Below, one piece after another: positions 11,698 to 23,091 of a stretch of 64,000 nt of DNA; within the stretch, counting starts at the first letter, position 1, and every line of letters begins with the position of its first letter. The notes under the pieces were generated by a model, which saw nothing but the letters and a program-made list of their open reading frames with translations, ran no database searches and was not told where the DNA came from. The stretch is from Eretmocerus hayati (Eukaryota > Arthropoda > Insecta > Hymenoptera > Aphelinidae), in NCBI GenBank assembly GCA_029851415.1, contig CM056744.1:88399907-88463906 (forward strand). Reading direction: 5' to 3'. The position numbers and the translations under genes were made by a program.

Positions 11698-13243
11698 CTT
11701 GAATTATTGTACATATATGTACTATTGAGGTGTTGGTCGGTTCAATAGAGCAGATCTAGCATGACAGCTGTCCGGTGGTCCGTTTGGTCGAAATATCAAT
11801 TATATCAGGAATAATAAAATGAAACCTCGAGGACCACTGTCAATGAGAGTAAATGTCCTTGAATCACTGCACAGATATGTTATATCAATGTACCAAAGTA
11901 AATCCAATAGAGGATGCCAAAGATATAGTAACAAATATCCCTGTTCTGGGTTTATGAAAATTGATGTGAGAAAAGTATCTTATCGAAATCGCCGTGAGTT
12001 GACAAAGATCGATGAGTGATATGGTTCAGTGTTGTTTGCTGCACTGAATATCATCGACTAAGGTGATTATTCTACCATCCATTTACTACCCGAAATCCAT
12101 CACTTTTCATGAAAGATGATCGGTCTTTATGCAAAGTGCTGTCATTAGCTTGTCCCTTATTGCGAGGATACCAAAATTAAATGAATCACTCGAACTTGAC
12201 ACGCGTGCAAGTGCCCTGATAGTTGCTCAAAGTTGAATTCGAGAATAAATGAAGATGATACGTCGCAGACATGAATATACAGGCGCTTGATATCTGTCGA
12301 TCATTGATGAGTTCGAGAGGTTCCGAATCACCATTTAAGACTTTTGGTCAAATTGCATGTCTGAAAAGTTCCATCGGTATATGTGTATATAACAGATTTT
12401 TACTACAGGACATTTTATTCTCGAAAACATGTTTTGGCGAACAACTTCTGAGTCCCGATATCTTGTAGCGGTCGTTGGCACGGATGAATTTTTCCACGTA
12501 TGCAGTCATATTTAGAGTATCCTTATGAGTGTGCATTCCTTTGCCTTGAGCTCTTATTCCTCACCATACGCATTGCTTTCAGGAATTTTTTACTATTAAA
12601 GAGCACTTTGCAACACCAATTTGGCGGTTGCATTCTGAATCTTCATCGGCGCGCCCTTGACTTAAAATTGATCTCGAACAAGTTACCATACAAGTAGGTG
12701 TGCAAAATTCTAATGAAGCTGCAAAATCTGGAGCATAGTTGAGATTTCATTCTGTGTGATACGCACAATGAAAACACAAACAGTGAAAGTATGGGAGTTG
12801 AAGAGTTCCCTATATCCGGTGATCCTTATCGGACAATCTCAAAATGAACTTATTCAGCAATCTAATGATGCAACTATTCGCCCAAATAGCATCCTTGATG
12901 TTTAACTCATCGTCCGTAGTGCAATTAATCTCGCCATGAGTCTGAAAGCGTCGATCATAGCAAATAATTATATCTCAGGTATCCTGAGAAAATGAGCGAG
13001 GACGAGGACGGAGTGTGTTTGTGATTCTTTGACACGATTAATAAACTGAGCTACTGTACAGGAATAATGTCTCGGCCTATCACGCTCTTCATCGATGATT
13101 TCTTCAACGTCAACCAAAAGAAGACGAAGGAAAAAATCTCTTCAACCCGGAATGATACGGTTTATTTTCACAACCTGCATCAAATTCTCTTCACATCATG
13201 ATATAATTGATCTAATAATTTCACCATTCGTATGCAGGTCAAA

Positions 13244-13700
13244 TCACAAATCTAGCAAGTCAAACTGACGAGGGCACAGTCGGCTCGCGTCCGGAATGTC
13301 CGTGCAGGACGCGATGCCGTTGGCCGTCAAGAGAATGTAGGTGATGGTGGGTGGGGTGTGCAGAAATGACACAATCGGATACACTAAGTGACGTGGTGAC
13401 CGACGCACACATGCACACACACACATAAACAGTGGATTGTTCACCACGCGATTGTTTGACTCGGGCTTGAATAGCGTGGTGCGATCCGGAACAGGACACA
13501 CGCGATGGCGCGACTCGACGTGGCGAGGAGGCCGCCGGCCGGTTCGGATGCGGTGAGCTCCGGGGCAACGAGGTGTTTGGAGATGGAGGTTGCGGCGGCG
13601 CGATTTGCCATGAACCGACTGATGATTCTTGAAAGTTTGCGCGGACTTATATAGCCGAGCGTAGAAACCGTGATTCTCCCGTTTCTCCGTTCCTTCATGA
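13244..13700 (-). promoter_or_regulatory. GC-rich promoter island, LTR-like
   Basis: On the minus strand a TATA box (CTATATAAG, 13654-13646) precedes an initiator TCAGT (13622-13618) by about 30 nt. It is followed by about 370 nt of GC-rich sequence rich in CGCC and GTGTGTG. The same layout occurs at 25624-25590 and in the palindrome arms at 54.25 and 53.85 kb. I read these as LTR-type or retroelement promoters. No gene follows. Overlapping ORFs in several frames are composition effects. Confidence 0.45.
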
Positions 13701-13740
13701 ACTGATTCCGGGAGAACGGCCGTTTTACCGGTTCTACGTG

Positions 13741-13960
13741 ATCGGATATCTGCGTAGAAACGGCGGTTTTCCCGAGTCTACTGTTGTATTTCTAAATTTA
13801 TGATAGAGAGAAAAGGCATTTTCAATGTTTCTACCATTGTCGTTGCAATTGATGATTGAGGAAAGGCGAATTCGGCGTTTCTACTCTCGTACGTTTCAAT
13901 TTATGATTGAGAAAAGGTGAAACCGTCGAGTCTACTGGTAGAGTCGGCGATTTTGCTGTT
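13741..13960. repeat. imperfect 60-bp repeats upstream of the promoter island
   Basis: Phrases of the type 'TTTCTAC…AATTTATGATTGAG(A)AAAGG' recur about three times. They lie upstream of the minus-strand TATA box, where an LTR U3 would carry enhancer repeats. Confidence 0.35.
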
Positions 13961-14480
13961 TTATATATATTTATTTCGATTTCGGGAAGAATGGATACGA
14001 ACTCGAATTAAAAATGAGTACGCGGATAGCGCGCTCGTCAAAACGTGGTATTATTTAATCACATTGCTACATATCAACTCAAAAATACATGCGCGAAGCC
14101 TCGACTACTCTAGCAACGATAATCTTTCAGTTTTACTGGTTATGTTGATATTAAATATTCTGATTTCTGTCATCATCGATCATTTGCAAAACGACGGACT
14201 ACTTACGAGACATCGCAAAATCCCGATGCGGCTGACTTCTCGATTGTACTGCAGATTGATGATTGCAACAAGGAGGCTAGAGTAGCGCGAACTTTCGCAT
14301 CCTTGTCGCACTCACAGATGGAATGGGTAAAACATGGCGTTCCCGTCAATTTTTATGCTTCATGGGGCCGCACCCGATGAGGGTGCGAAGCCGACTCGCC
14401 GAAACTTGGTCGACTGCTCGATTCGGTATGGTCAAATGTAATGTTTAATAATTGGTGAGGGTTTTGAGTTCTTGTTGACG

Positions 14481-15898
14481 CGTAAAAAACTGTATAGCAG
14501 TCATGCGATCAAAATTCTCCAATATAGTTCGGAGTTTGAACAATCCCGCATTTGAACCTCTTGGACAATAGTAGTGCCCAACAGCAGCAGGTGGTGGTTA
14601 TCAATTTTAGATATTTTATCGCCCAAGTTCTGACTACAACGTTTGGGAAAAGTTTGTACCGTAGACGGTGAAGAGATCATGGACACGAGTTGTTAGAACG
14701 GTATCTCGTAGCTGGAAAAGTAAGAAAAATCGTGCCATCGACTCTGTAGTCAGATTTGAGCTGACAACCTCTGTAATCAAGATACAAAACGCAAATCTGC
14801 TTGGTATCACCAATTCCTTCTAGGTTCACGTTTAATATTCACGCAAAACCCACCCATCCTTCAGAATTTCGATTCCATAGGTAAAGGAGTTGAAACCACA
14901 ATTTTTTTCAAACATCTCTATACTCCCCAGTTACGAAGGTACTGATCCAACTCGTGTTTATAGTCTACCTTTGATGCCAACTTCCCTTAAACTTTGTAGT
15001 CAAATTTAAGCTGACAGAACTCGCATTATCGAAACGCAGAATTCAAATCTTCGTCGTATTATGATTCTCTACTGAGTTCACAGTTGAAACTCACGCAAAA
15101 CCCACCCATTATCTTAGAATATTGATCCCACAGGTAAGCATCGGAACCACACATTTTTTCATACATTTTCATACTCTCCAATTGCCGGATACCTCTCCAA
15201 TTCGGGTGTATGTTCCACCTTTAACGCCCCAAACTTTGTGGTCAAATTTTAGTAGGCAGAACTCCCAAACTTGGAGAGAAAAACTCGAGTCTACTTGGTA
15301 CCACCAATGTCTGAGAGATTCGTTTTTAGAATTCTCCAAAACCTTGACCAATTTTAAGAACTTTGATCTCGTGCCTGGACGGTCGCAGCCACAATTTTTC
15401 GTCTTTTTATCCACGTCTCTATTACGAGATTTGTTCTAACTCGTGCCTGTTATCTGTCTACTTCGATGTAAATTTTTCCAACTTCGTGGTCAGATTTTTG
15501 TCGAGAAATCGTTCAGAACTAGAAGACAGTATTAAAGTCTGCTTGGCATCACATTCTCTGGTAGTTTCACATTTGTAATTCCGAAAAACCTACCCACTTT
15601 ATAGGATTCTGATCTCGTGGGGGAGCCGTCAGAGCAACAATTTCTCGAATTTTTCCCATTTCCCCAGCTACGAGATACCATTCTAACAACTCATGTCCAT
15701 GATCTCTTCACCGTCTACGGTACAGACTTTTTCCAAACGTTGTAGTCAGAATTTGGGCGATAAAATATCTAAAACTGATAAGCACCACCTGAATGTGTTG
15801 AGCATTACTATTGTCCAAGAGGTTCAAATGCGGGATTGTTCAAGTTTCGAACTATATTAGAGAATTTTGATCGCATGACTGCTACACAGTTTTTTACG
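14481..15898. mobile_element. 1.4-kb TIR element built from 250-bp tandem repeats
   Basis: Ends are inverted repeats of about 235 nt (14481-14715 and 15664-15898), starting CGTAAAAAACTGT. Between them a diverged unit recurs, marked by 'GT(A/G)GTCA(A/G)ATTT' at about 14746, 14996, 15238, 15496 and 15743, a period of 242 to 258 nt. The right TIR is itself the last repeat and the left TIR is the same unit inverted. No transposase ORF. Confidence 0.6.
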
Positions 15899-16580
15899 TT
15901 CTGTAGTACTCTTGTACTAAAAGGTTCAAGAGTACATGCTCGATGCTTTTAATATCTCTTAACGTTAAGCCGATTGACATTCCCACTCGATCACTAGTTT
16001 CCATTGTGGACGCCGTGGCTGCATAACTTACGAAACAACATTCGTGATCATAGGTTAAACACAAAAAAATAACAAGAGTACTGGGCATCACACCAGAAAA
16101 AATATCATCACCTAACACGTGGTGCAACGAACCTCTACGACAATTGTAGTGGCAAATTTAAAATGATCAATTTTCCAGTGATGGAAAATTCAGTGACAAA
16201 AGAATTATCGGACAAGTCATTTCAAACTCCAAATTTGATGAACTACACGGTGCTGTATCGCAATATTATTTTTCTTGAATATTTTGAAGAAAATTTTCTG
16301 GTTCGCATCGAATTTTCCAATTTCTCGATTTGTTCACTTCACCATCCGAGGCAAAAGGTCAAACCATGTAAGAATCAACTTCGATCCAATTTGTACCTTG
16401 CAAAGATAAGAAATGCCAAGGGGTGTTCACCTTAGATTTTTATACGATATAGCTATAACCTGATACGTTACACAAATTGCTTGCGCAAGACATCTAGCGG
16501 CTAGCTCACGCGTTACGCCATGGTGGTCATCATCCACAGGCAATTTTTGGATGTTGTGTGATCTCAGTCCCTTCAGCCTT

Positions 16581-16608
16581 CCCCCCCCCCCCCCCCCCCC
16601 CCCCCCCC
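16581..16608. repeat. poly-C tract, 28 nt
   Basis: Uninterrupted run of C followed by ACCGCCGCC. The glycine-run ORF on the opposite strand is an artefact of it. Confidence 0.9.
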
Positions 16609-16948
16609 ACCGCCGCCATGCAACTTGCCGGGACCACCGCAGCTGGAGGTTATTCCTGCGACCATTTGCACATTCGTCTTCGTGACCATAGCGAATAACT
16701 GCTCAAGAGAAATCGGCAGAGCAACGTGTGAGGTGAGGCGTGACCTCTTTGCCCAATTCATGATTCAAATGTACTAATGGACAAAATGAGACCAATACCA
16801 AACGGTTCAAAATTGGCAGAGGAGGGTCATCGCTTCACGCGGTTTCGATCGTTCGAGAGCTCCAAAATTCTCGAACAGAGTCTACTCACGCATTATCCAC
16901 GACAATTTCATGTATTGTGATCTGAGCAAAGAAGTGATGCCATCTCAC

Positions 16949-17114
16949 TTCTGGATACCAGATGAACAGTGAGGCTAAAGACATTGATATCCGTAGTAAG
17001 TTGGCCGTAGTAAGAACCGACATCGGTACAAGGCCACAAGCCCATGAATTCGAGTACTTTTTTGTTCAATGAAAAATGGTGTCTATCAAAAATGGCCAGA
17101 GCTTTCTTCTCCAT
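16949..17114 (-). pseudogene. duplicate odorant receptor exon 1 (copy 2), frameshifted
   Basis: Starts MEKKALAIFDRHHFSLNKKV and keeps the donor GAA|GTGAGA, but is 166 nt rather than 168. A 2-nt deletion lies at about 16982-17000, where the other copies encode LIRW(I/T). The frame then reads TDINVFSLTVH instead of the membrane helix. It pairs with the exon 2 copy at 11697-11542, some 5.2 kb away, and most of that intron is inserted repeats. Confidence 0.75.
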
Positions 17115-17529
17115 ATTTACTCGTGAACGGAACGTAGAGTTCACAAATGTCAGCGGGGACTGTGCTCGATAAGAATATTCATCTCTGCTAAACATACTCG
17201 AATAAGTCCATCAATTATTCGATGGAAAGTTGCGATGATGACGATCTAAACTGTGCACAACTTTTGCATTGGTATTAATTATTTACGTGAAATTCTCCGA
17301 AGTTTGCTAGAGACGGTTATGGCGTACCTCAACTTGACACGAATATATACTTGCGGTTCAAATTGAACTCAATCGAGAGAGCTATCTCATTTTTCGCATA
17401 ATAGTGTTTGGATGATTTGAAAAGTAAATCGAATTACTCGAAAACTAGCCTTGAATCTTGAGAATATTACTCGGTCATCCAATTCGACACTCTTGCGTCA
17501 TAACAGCCTCAGGCTAATTCATGAAAATT

Positions 17530-17860
17530 ACAGGGATTTGACTTTTATATCCCGGATGCCCGGCTTCTGACTCCATCCCGGTTGCCTAGCTGGGCGCAGG
17601 GCAGGGATACACCCTGCCAGTCGTCGGTTTGGGAGAAGACCATCGCGAGGACACGAATGGCTTTGCAATGACCGATCCTCCTCCCCGACTACCGAATTTC
17701 GGGCTCGGTCCCCAGCACAAGGCCGGATCCATCTCTCGGTGGAGGGTTCGGGACTCTTCTACGCTTCCTTGGAGTCCAGGGAGTCCATCGAGTTGCTGGA
17801 TAAGTCGTCCAGGCACCGAGGTGCCTCAGCCCCCCTTGCAGGTGCTCTCGGCTTACGGTT
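17530..17860. other. GC-rich patch, unidentified
   Basis: About 330 nt markedly richer in GC than its surroundings, with several open frames on both strands and no recognisable protein. Possibly a fragment of a retroelement 5' end. Nothing supports a gene. Confidence 0.3.
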
Positions 17861-17894
17861 TGAAAGTGTGCATACTCTCCCAGCATCAATCAGC

Positions 17895-18240
17895 TAATAT
17901 ATAGCAGAAATATCAGCTATTACTCCCATGGGTCGTCAAACTGCTGATCAAATCAGCAAAAGCTAGAATCACGCTCAAATCGATAATTTTGGCGAAAAAA
18001 CTCCACAAATGCGGGTCCCAATATGGTCATGAACATATTAACGACAATTCTAGACCAAATCACGTCCAAATGAGGTGTTTTGGTTTGATACTTACTCAAT
18101 TTGTGTCACGAGAGGTCCTTTATAGCTGATTACAATAAGCTATAAATCAGTGATTCTAGCTGAAAATCAGCTAATGTAGCTGAGCTATAGTAGCTATTCG
18201 TGTCAGTAAAAATCCGTTGACTGAATCATGAGGCTATAGC
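17895..18240. repeat. scattered AGCTGATT/AATCAGCT motifs, left block
   Basis: The palindromic words CAGCTGATT, AATCAGCT and AGCTA recur many times. A matching block lies at 19400-19500 on the other side of the tandem array and foldback, so both may be the halves of one interrupted repeat. Confidence 0.4.
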
Positions 18241-18253
18241 GAAAAACACCAGC

Positions 18254-18350
18254 TTAGCCTGGCCCGCTTCAACAACAGATGGCCCACTTTAACAGCAGGT
18301 GGCCCGATGTAACAGCACGTGGCCCGATTTAAGAGCAGGTGGCCCACTTC
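18254..18350 (+). repeat. 23-bp tandem repeat, about 4 copies
   Basis: The unit is close to 'AACAGCAGGTGGCCCGATTT'. A further unit (CAACAGCAGGTGGCCTGC) reappears at 19226, directly after the foldback element, so the array was split by that insertion. Confidence 0.65.
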
Positions 18351-18356
18351 GAGGGG

Positions 18357-19220
18357 AGGTCACACTCTGATTTTGAAGTCTGGCCTAAAAAATTATGGGG
18401 GCTGAAGATCTGGATTCATATGTATTTCTTCGATCTGAAAACGATGATGCGGTTGATTTTTCCAAAAAAAAATTTTTCGGCCATATCCATCCCCTGGTTC
18501 GCGCCCCTTCCGTCGGATCGCCTAATCCATCCGACATTTTGTTCGAAATCATGAAATGTACCCCCAAAGAAATTTACGAACCGATTCGCGAAAACCTGTG
18601 GGACTAGATACATTTTTCGGGTCAAGAATCCGAATTCTCTTGCCTAAATGCCTCAAAACTTGAAAAATATCGGCTATTGCGAGAAATTATAGCAATGGTT
18701 TTTTGTTCAGATCAAAAAATTACATCAAAATAGTGGACTGAAAGTGGCGAGAATCGAAAAAATATAAACAGAAAATTATATGATTATATATGTCTTTTTC
18801 TTTCAAAGAAAGGGTTCGAATTTTGAATTTCTCCCTTTACCATCTCGATGTAATTTATTGATCTGATCAAGAAAGTATCCTTATAATTTTTCGAAATAAT
18901 CGACATTTTTCGAGTTCTGAGGCGTTTTAGCGAGGAAATTCAGATTTTTGACCCGAAAATATGTATCTAGTCCCACAGAATTTGACGAATCGGACTGTAA
19001 ATTTTTTTGGGGGTACTTTCTTCATTTCAAACATAATCTCGTGCGGATTCGACGATCTGGCGGAAGGGACGCCAACCAGGGGATAAATATGATCGGGGAA
19101 ATTTCTTTCCGAAAAACCGACTGCACCATCGTTTTTAGATCAAAAAAATACGTATGAATCCAGATCTCCAGACCCCCATGATTTCTTAGACTGAACTTCA
19201 ACATCATCAGGGTGTGATCA
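18357..19220. mobile_element. 0.86-kb foldback element inside the 23-bp array
   Basis: Left arm (TCACACTCTGATTTTGAAG…, 18357 to about 18660) pairs with right arm (about 18930-19220, …CATCAGGGTGTGA). Landmarks GGGGATGGATATGG and GGGGATAAATATGA sit in the arms. The centre is near 18790. ORFs on both strands mirror each other. No target duplication was resolved. Confidence 0.6.
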
Positions 19221-20431
19221 ACCCTCAACAGCAGGTGGCCTGCTTTACAGACATTTTCGGGACTTGGAAACTGGATAATCAAATTAATCCGACTGCACCA
19301 AACCAACTTTTATGTATACAAGAGCCAAAAATTTATCACGAGACGCATAGAGCACCAAGAAAAACATTCCCGAACGGAGTATATCAATGCATATCACCCT
19401 CTCTAATAGCTGATTCAATCAGTGAAAATCCGTTCACGTTAGCTGATGAAATCAGCTATTACTAGCTAATTTTCAGCTACCGTAGCTGATTCGCGCTGAG
19501 AGAGTGGACACCAGCTGCCGTCGGAGATCTCAATCTTGTCATTTTTTGATACGCACGGAGAGGTAGAATACTTGCTCCTCCGGCGAATCGACGTCCAACA
19601 AAGTTTTTGTGAAGAACAAAGTTTTTGGCACGAGACGCGTATGCCGTTTCTTACGGCGAGACTCGGGAATACGCAGTTTCCGCGTCGAGTCGTATCAAAA
19701 GTATTACCTAGTATACCAAACCAATTATCGACCGATGGAACTTCGATCCTCATATATGTACGTGTAAATGCAAGATGTTGCAACGTCACCTATTATGACG
19801 ATTTCTTAGTGGTTGCAGTGATTGAAAAACATGAACAAACTCAGAAATCACATAAAGCTACATATCTTCATGCGCATTTATTTGAATATAAACACAATTG
19901 GAGGACTGCACGGCTGAATCTTGCGATGCATTATTGATGCATCTTGTACACGGGTGCTGTCGGGATTTTGCTTATGAAGGAAATATTAAGCACCTATTCA
20001 TAAGAATCACCCATAGATAAGTATAGCCAAGAAGTCGGATGGAAGTCTACTTGGTTCTCGTACAGTTATTGTGGATTTGGTGATTCACAGAAGGAGCAAA
20101 TTATTTTGACGAAGAATTGAGACTCATTTCTTTAATTCTATTGATGAGTCGTAATTCATGATTCAGTTGTTTTCATTAGATGTAAGGTCAAAGTACTTTT
20201 ATTTTCAGTTCAAATCACTACTACCTCCTTACAAATCTATCATGTCTTAATTAAGAGTCTGAATATTCTGTCTACAAGAATTTCAAAGAAATTCATATCA
20301 GCATAAACACATGACTTTCTCGCTCACTTTCACGGTGATCGATGCAGTGGATGGTCCAAGACAGCTGGACACGATCCGTCAGTTTGCAATTCTTTTCGAA
20401 GTAAAGTGGCGGTCTGAGATTATTTTTGGCT

Positions 20432-20713
20432 TTATTTCTTCATAACTTGGACGACACCATTTTCCATCAAGAATTGAAATCCCCGGTCAAACTCCTTTTC
20501 AGAAATGTTGTTTAGAATATTGCTTGTGCAAGATGCCAGGTAGAAGTTTCTCATGAAGTTTGCAAGAATGGTATTATATTGAGTTATACCTGCTGAGAGA
20601 TACATAGAATTAAAAAATTCGAATATATTGTTCTCAATTTCCGAAACGGCTGTCTTGGCTAAATTGAAGACCCAAACTATTAACACTGGTATTAATAGCC
20701 GTTGGTAACCTGG
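20432..20713 (-). CDS. unidentified exon-like ORF
   Basis: An open frame of about 93 codons begins at a splice-acceptor-like site (TTAACCTCCAG|GT) and ends in TAA. It starts with a hydrophobic stretch (YQRLLIPVLIVWVF), then polar sequence with FNSMYLSAGITQYNTILANF and a C-terminus FLMENGVVQVMKK. There is no ATG at its beginning, so it would be a last exon. A shorter relative lies inverted at about 22980-23091, sharing SNI.NNI and FL.EN. Two related copies argue for real coding history. I do not recognise the family. Confidence 0.4.
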   Translation of the reverse strand, partial: PGYQRLLIPVLIVWVFNLAKTAVSEIENNIFEFFNSMYLSAGITQYNTILANFMRNFYLASCTSNILNNISEKEFDRGFQFLMENGVVQVMKK

Positions 20714-20885
20714 AGGTTAAGAGTAGATCCGTGAGTTGGGCGCTGTTGTCTGCGTGGCGTAGGAATGAATTGAAAGATCCTGCATGAAACCGAAGACTCG
20801 GACTGATTCTCAGCCCACGGTGACTGCACCATTGACAGCAACCCTCGGGTGACCACGGAGTATTAATAGCTGTGTAGGAGATTTT

Positions 20886-21410
20886 ACTGATGAGCTAGTT
20901 TCAATTAGACCGAACTTAGCCGAATCAGACAAAACTAGATCGCAGTAGACCGAACTATATCGGACAGAACCTAACTACACCGAACAAGACCGAGCGTGTC
21001 CAAATTATCTCAACCTAGATCATACTAGATCGAACTACGACGAACGGGGCCAAGCTGGACCGAACTAAACTTGATCGGACGTAACAGAACCGAATTAGAT
21101 CGGATTTTGCCGAACTAGACTTGACTGCATCGAACTAGACTGAATTAGACTCATTCAGAAAGAACTAGACCCAATTGAAAGAAACTAGATCGGACTAGAC
21201 CACACTAGATAAAACTAGACCGAATTAGACCGTTCTAGACTAACCTACACCTATTTGACCAATGTAAACGGAATAAAATTGAATTAGACCGATCTAGACC
21301 CAAGTACACCCCACTTCACCGAACTAGACCGAATGGGACCGGGTAAGAAATAATAAAACCTAACCAGACCGCACGAATACGAACTACACTGAAATAGACC
21401 AGACAAATTG
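20886..21410 (+). repeat. degenerate minisatellite, AGACCGAACT type
   Basis: About 520 nt made of loosely repeated words 'GACCGAACTAGACC', with a unit of about 10 to 15 nt. It runs directly into TTCCTCATAACTCG repeats. A complementary array (GGTCTGGTACGG type) occurs at 45020-45480. Confidence 0.7.
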
Positions 21411-21439
21411 AACGAGATTCCAGCATCTCTATTCCCAGT

Positions 21440-21516
21440 GCCGCATCTCGTTCCTCATACGACGTTCCTCATAACTCATTCCTCACAGCTCGTTCCTCAT
21501 AAATCGTCCCTCATAA
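21440..21516 (+). repeat. TTCCTCATAACTCG minisatellite, left part
   Basis: Copies of a 14- to 15-nt unit 'TTCCTCATAACTCG'. The array continues at 22482-22680, so the TIR element at 21517-22481 has split it. Confidence 0.7.
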
Positions 21517-22481
21517 GGGGCCATCCACAAAAGACGTCCGCACTTGAGGGGGGGGGGGGTATCGCAATTGTGACACTTTCGGACGTGGGGAAGGGGGGGG
21601 GGATCGATGCATTGTGACGTCCTATGAAAGTTATCCATATTTTAGGATTGTTGTCGATTCTTGCTCAAATTTTGATGTAAATCACCAGTTGAAATATTTC
21701 AAATCTGGCGCGAACGTCACGATTCAAACATGTGAAGGCAGCTTAAGGCAAAATTCAAGCTTTGTGCGCTCCTGTATTGCCTCGTTTGATTACAAACACG
21801 GTGAATCGCATATCCGAGTTTGTGAGAGTTGTAACGACCGTCTAAATATATTGTTTTGAATAGTTCGCAGTGATATTGAGTGGATTGAAGAACAAGATGT
21901 CTTAACTGAAAATATGTGCCTACTAAAGATCGAAGATTATTCAATTCCAATCATTGAATCCGTGGTTGATTCGATGCAAAACCCATGGATCGCAGAAGAA
22001 CATGGTCGTGTTCTAGACTTTGATTCTTATTGACCTCTTTTATAGACAAATTTTACCTAATCAGATGAGTTTCTCGATAAATATGTTGAAGATTGAACTG
22101 ATTTTTTCCATATTGAAATATTTCTTGTCTATGTGTATGTTGTTAAATTTTTAAATGAGATGACGAGAAGAGAATTTTATCATAGCTAATTGTCTTCTCT
22201 TCCAAAGATATATGTTATACATATGCAAGTGCTCTGAGGAAATTATTAAACTATCAATTTCATCGTTCAAATCATGTATCTTGTGAATTGTCAGTGTACA
22301 AGCGTTTGAATACCCAGAAATTATTCAAATCAAAATTCTCACCAGAAAAGGGGGAGGGTGATGAAATTTGTCACATCTTTTCAGGGGGGGGGGGGTCGAA
22401 TAATATGTGACATGGTGTGAAAAAGGGGTGGGGGGTTCGAAATCCATCGAAAACCTGCGGACGTCTTTTGTGGACGGCCCC
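21517..22481 (+). mobile_element. 965-bp TIR element with TAA duplication and coding-like passenger
   Basis: Ends are inverted repeats GGGGCC(A/G)TCCACAAAAGAC, extending to GTCCGC, flanked by TAA on both sides (21514-21516, 22482-22484). A 3-bp TAA duplication fits PIF/Harbinger-type transposition (inference). G-runs lie next to each TIR. The interior is not repeat-like. It holds a plus-strand frame at 21645-21859 and a second at about 21870-22033, the latter read after a CAG acceptor. No transposase domain recognised. Confidence 0.7.
21645..22033 (+). pseudogene. unidentified coding fragment inside the TAA element
   Basis: Frame 1 (from an acceptor-like TTTTAG at about 21640) reads VVDSCSNFDVNHQLKYF and continues to 21859. 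A second block starts after TTCGCAG at about 21870 and reads DIEWIEEQDVLTENMCLLKI and further to a stop at 22033. The residue use is protein-like. The two blocks are in different frames and would need a splice or a frameshift. Not recognised. It may be captured host sequence. Confidence 0.35.
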
Positions 22482-22760
22482 TAACTCACTTTTTATCATT
22501 AATTCCTCATGACTCATTCTCCATAACTCCTTCCTCATAACTTGATTCCTCATAACTCGGTCCTCATGACTCATTCATCACAATTCGTTCCTCATTACTC
22601 AGTCCTCGTTCCTCACCACTCAAAACTCACTCCTCATAACTCGTTCCTCACACCTCATTCCTCGAATCTCATTCACTCATTCATCCATCGGTCCACTCAT
22701 CCATCCATCCACCTGACCACTAACACATTCACCCACCCATCGACCCACCCATGACCCATA
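22482..22760 (+). repeat. TTCCTCATAACTCG minisatellite, right part, then CCATCCACC repeats
   Basis: Continues the array from 21516, then shifts at about 22680 into CCATCCATCCACC and CACCCACCC words. The same order of blocks occurs in reverse at 44.98-45.64 kb. Confidence 0.65.
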
Positions 22761-22979
22761 TGGCCATCCATCACACTTCACCCCCTCTACATATCCAAAC
22801 CGATACGCAAGGTGCTGACGGACAAATTTTGGCTGGACTTTTAAATATTTTATAAGCCCATCCAAAATTTAATCCATGACATGAGAATCAGGTCTAGCGA
22901 ATGACTGAATCTGGTTCCGCGGACATATGCGACGGGGCCTAACTCATAATATCACTCTCGAGAGAGCGTTCCCAGCTCC

Positions 22980-23091
22980 TGCGCAAGCAATATTCGAAAC
23001 AACATTCCGTACAAGAGTTCGGCCAGGATATCTCAGTTCTTGGTGGAAAATGATGTCCAAGTTATAAAGGAACAAAACCAAAATTATCTGT
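22980..23091 (+). pseudogene. inverted remnant related to the ORF at 20432-20713
   Basis: The plus strand reads ASNIRNNI, then FLVENDVQVIK and a stop, matching the C-terminal part of the minus-strand ORF 2.3 kb away. The upstream part has lost its frame. It begins just after the minisatellite leader at 22.8 kb. Confidence 0.4.

Noticed and set aside
13244..13698. Overlapping minus-strand ORFs of 85 to 102 codons
   Set aside because: Three frames are open at once because of GC-rich composition downstream of an LTR-like promoter. No known domain.
16573..16761. Glycine-run ORF
   Set aside because: Translation of the 28-nt poly-C tract.
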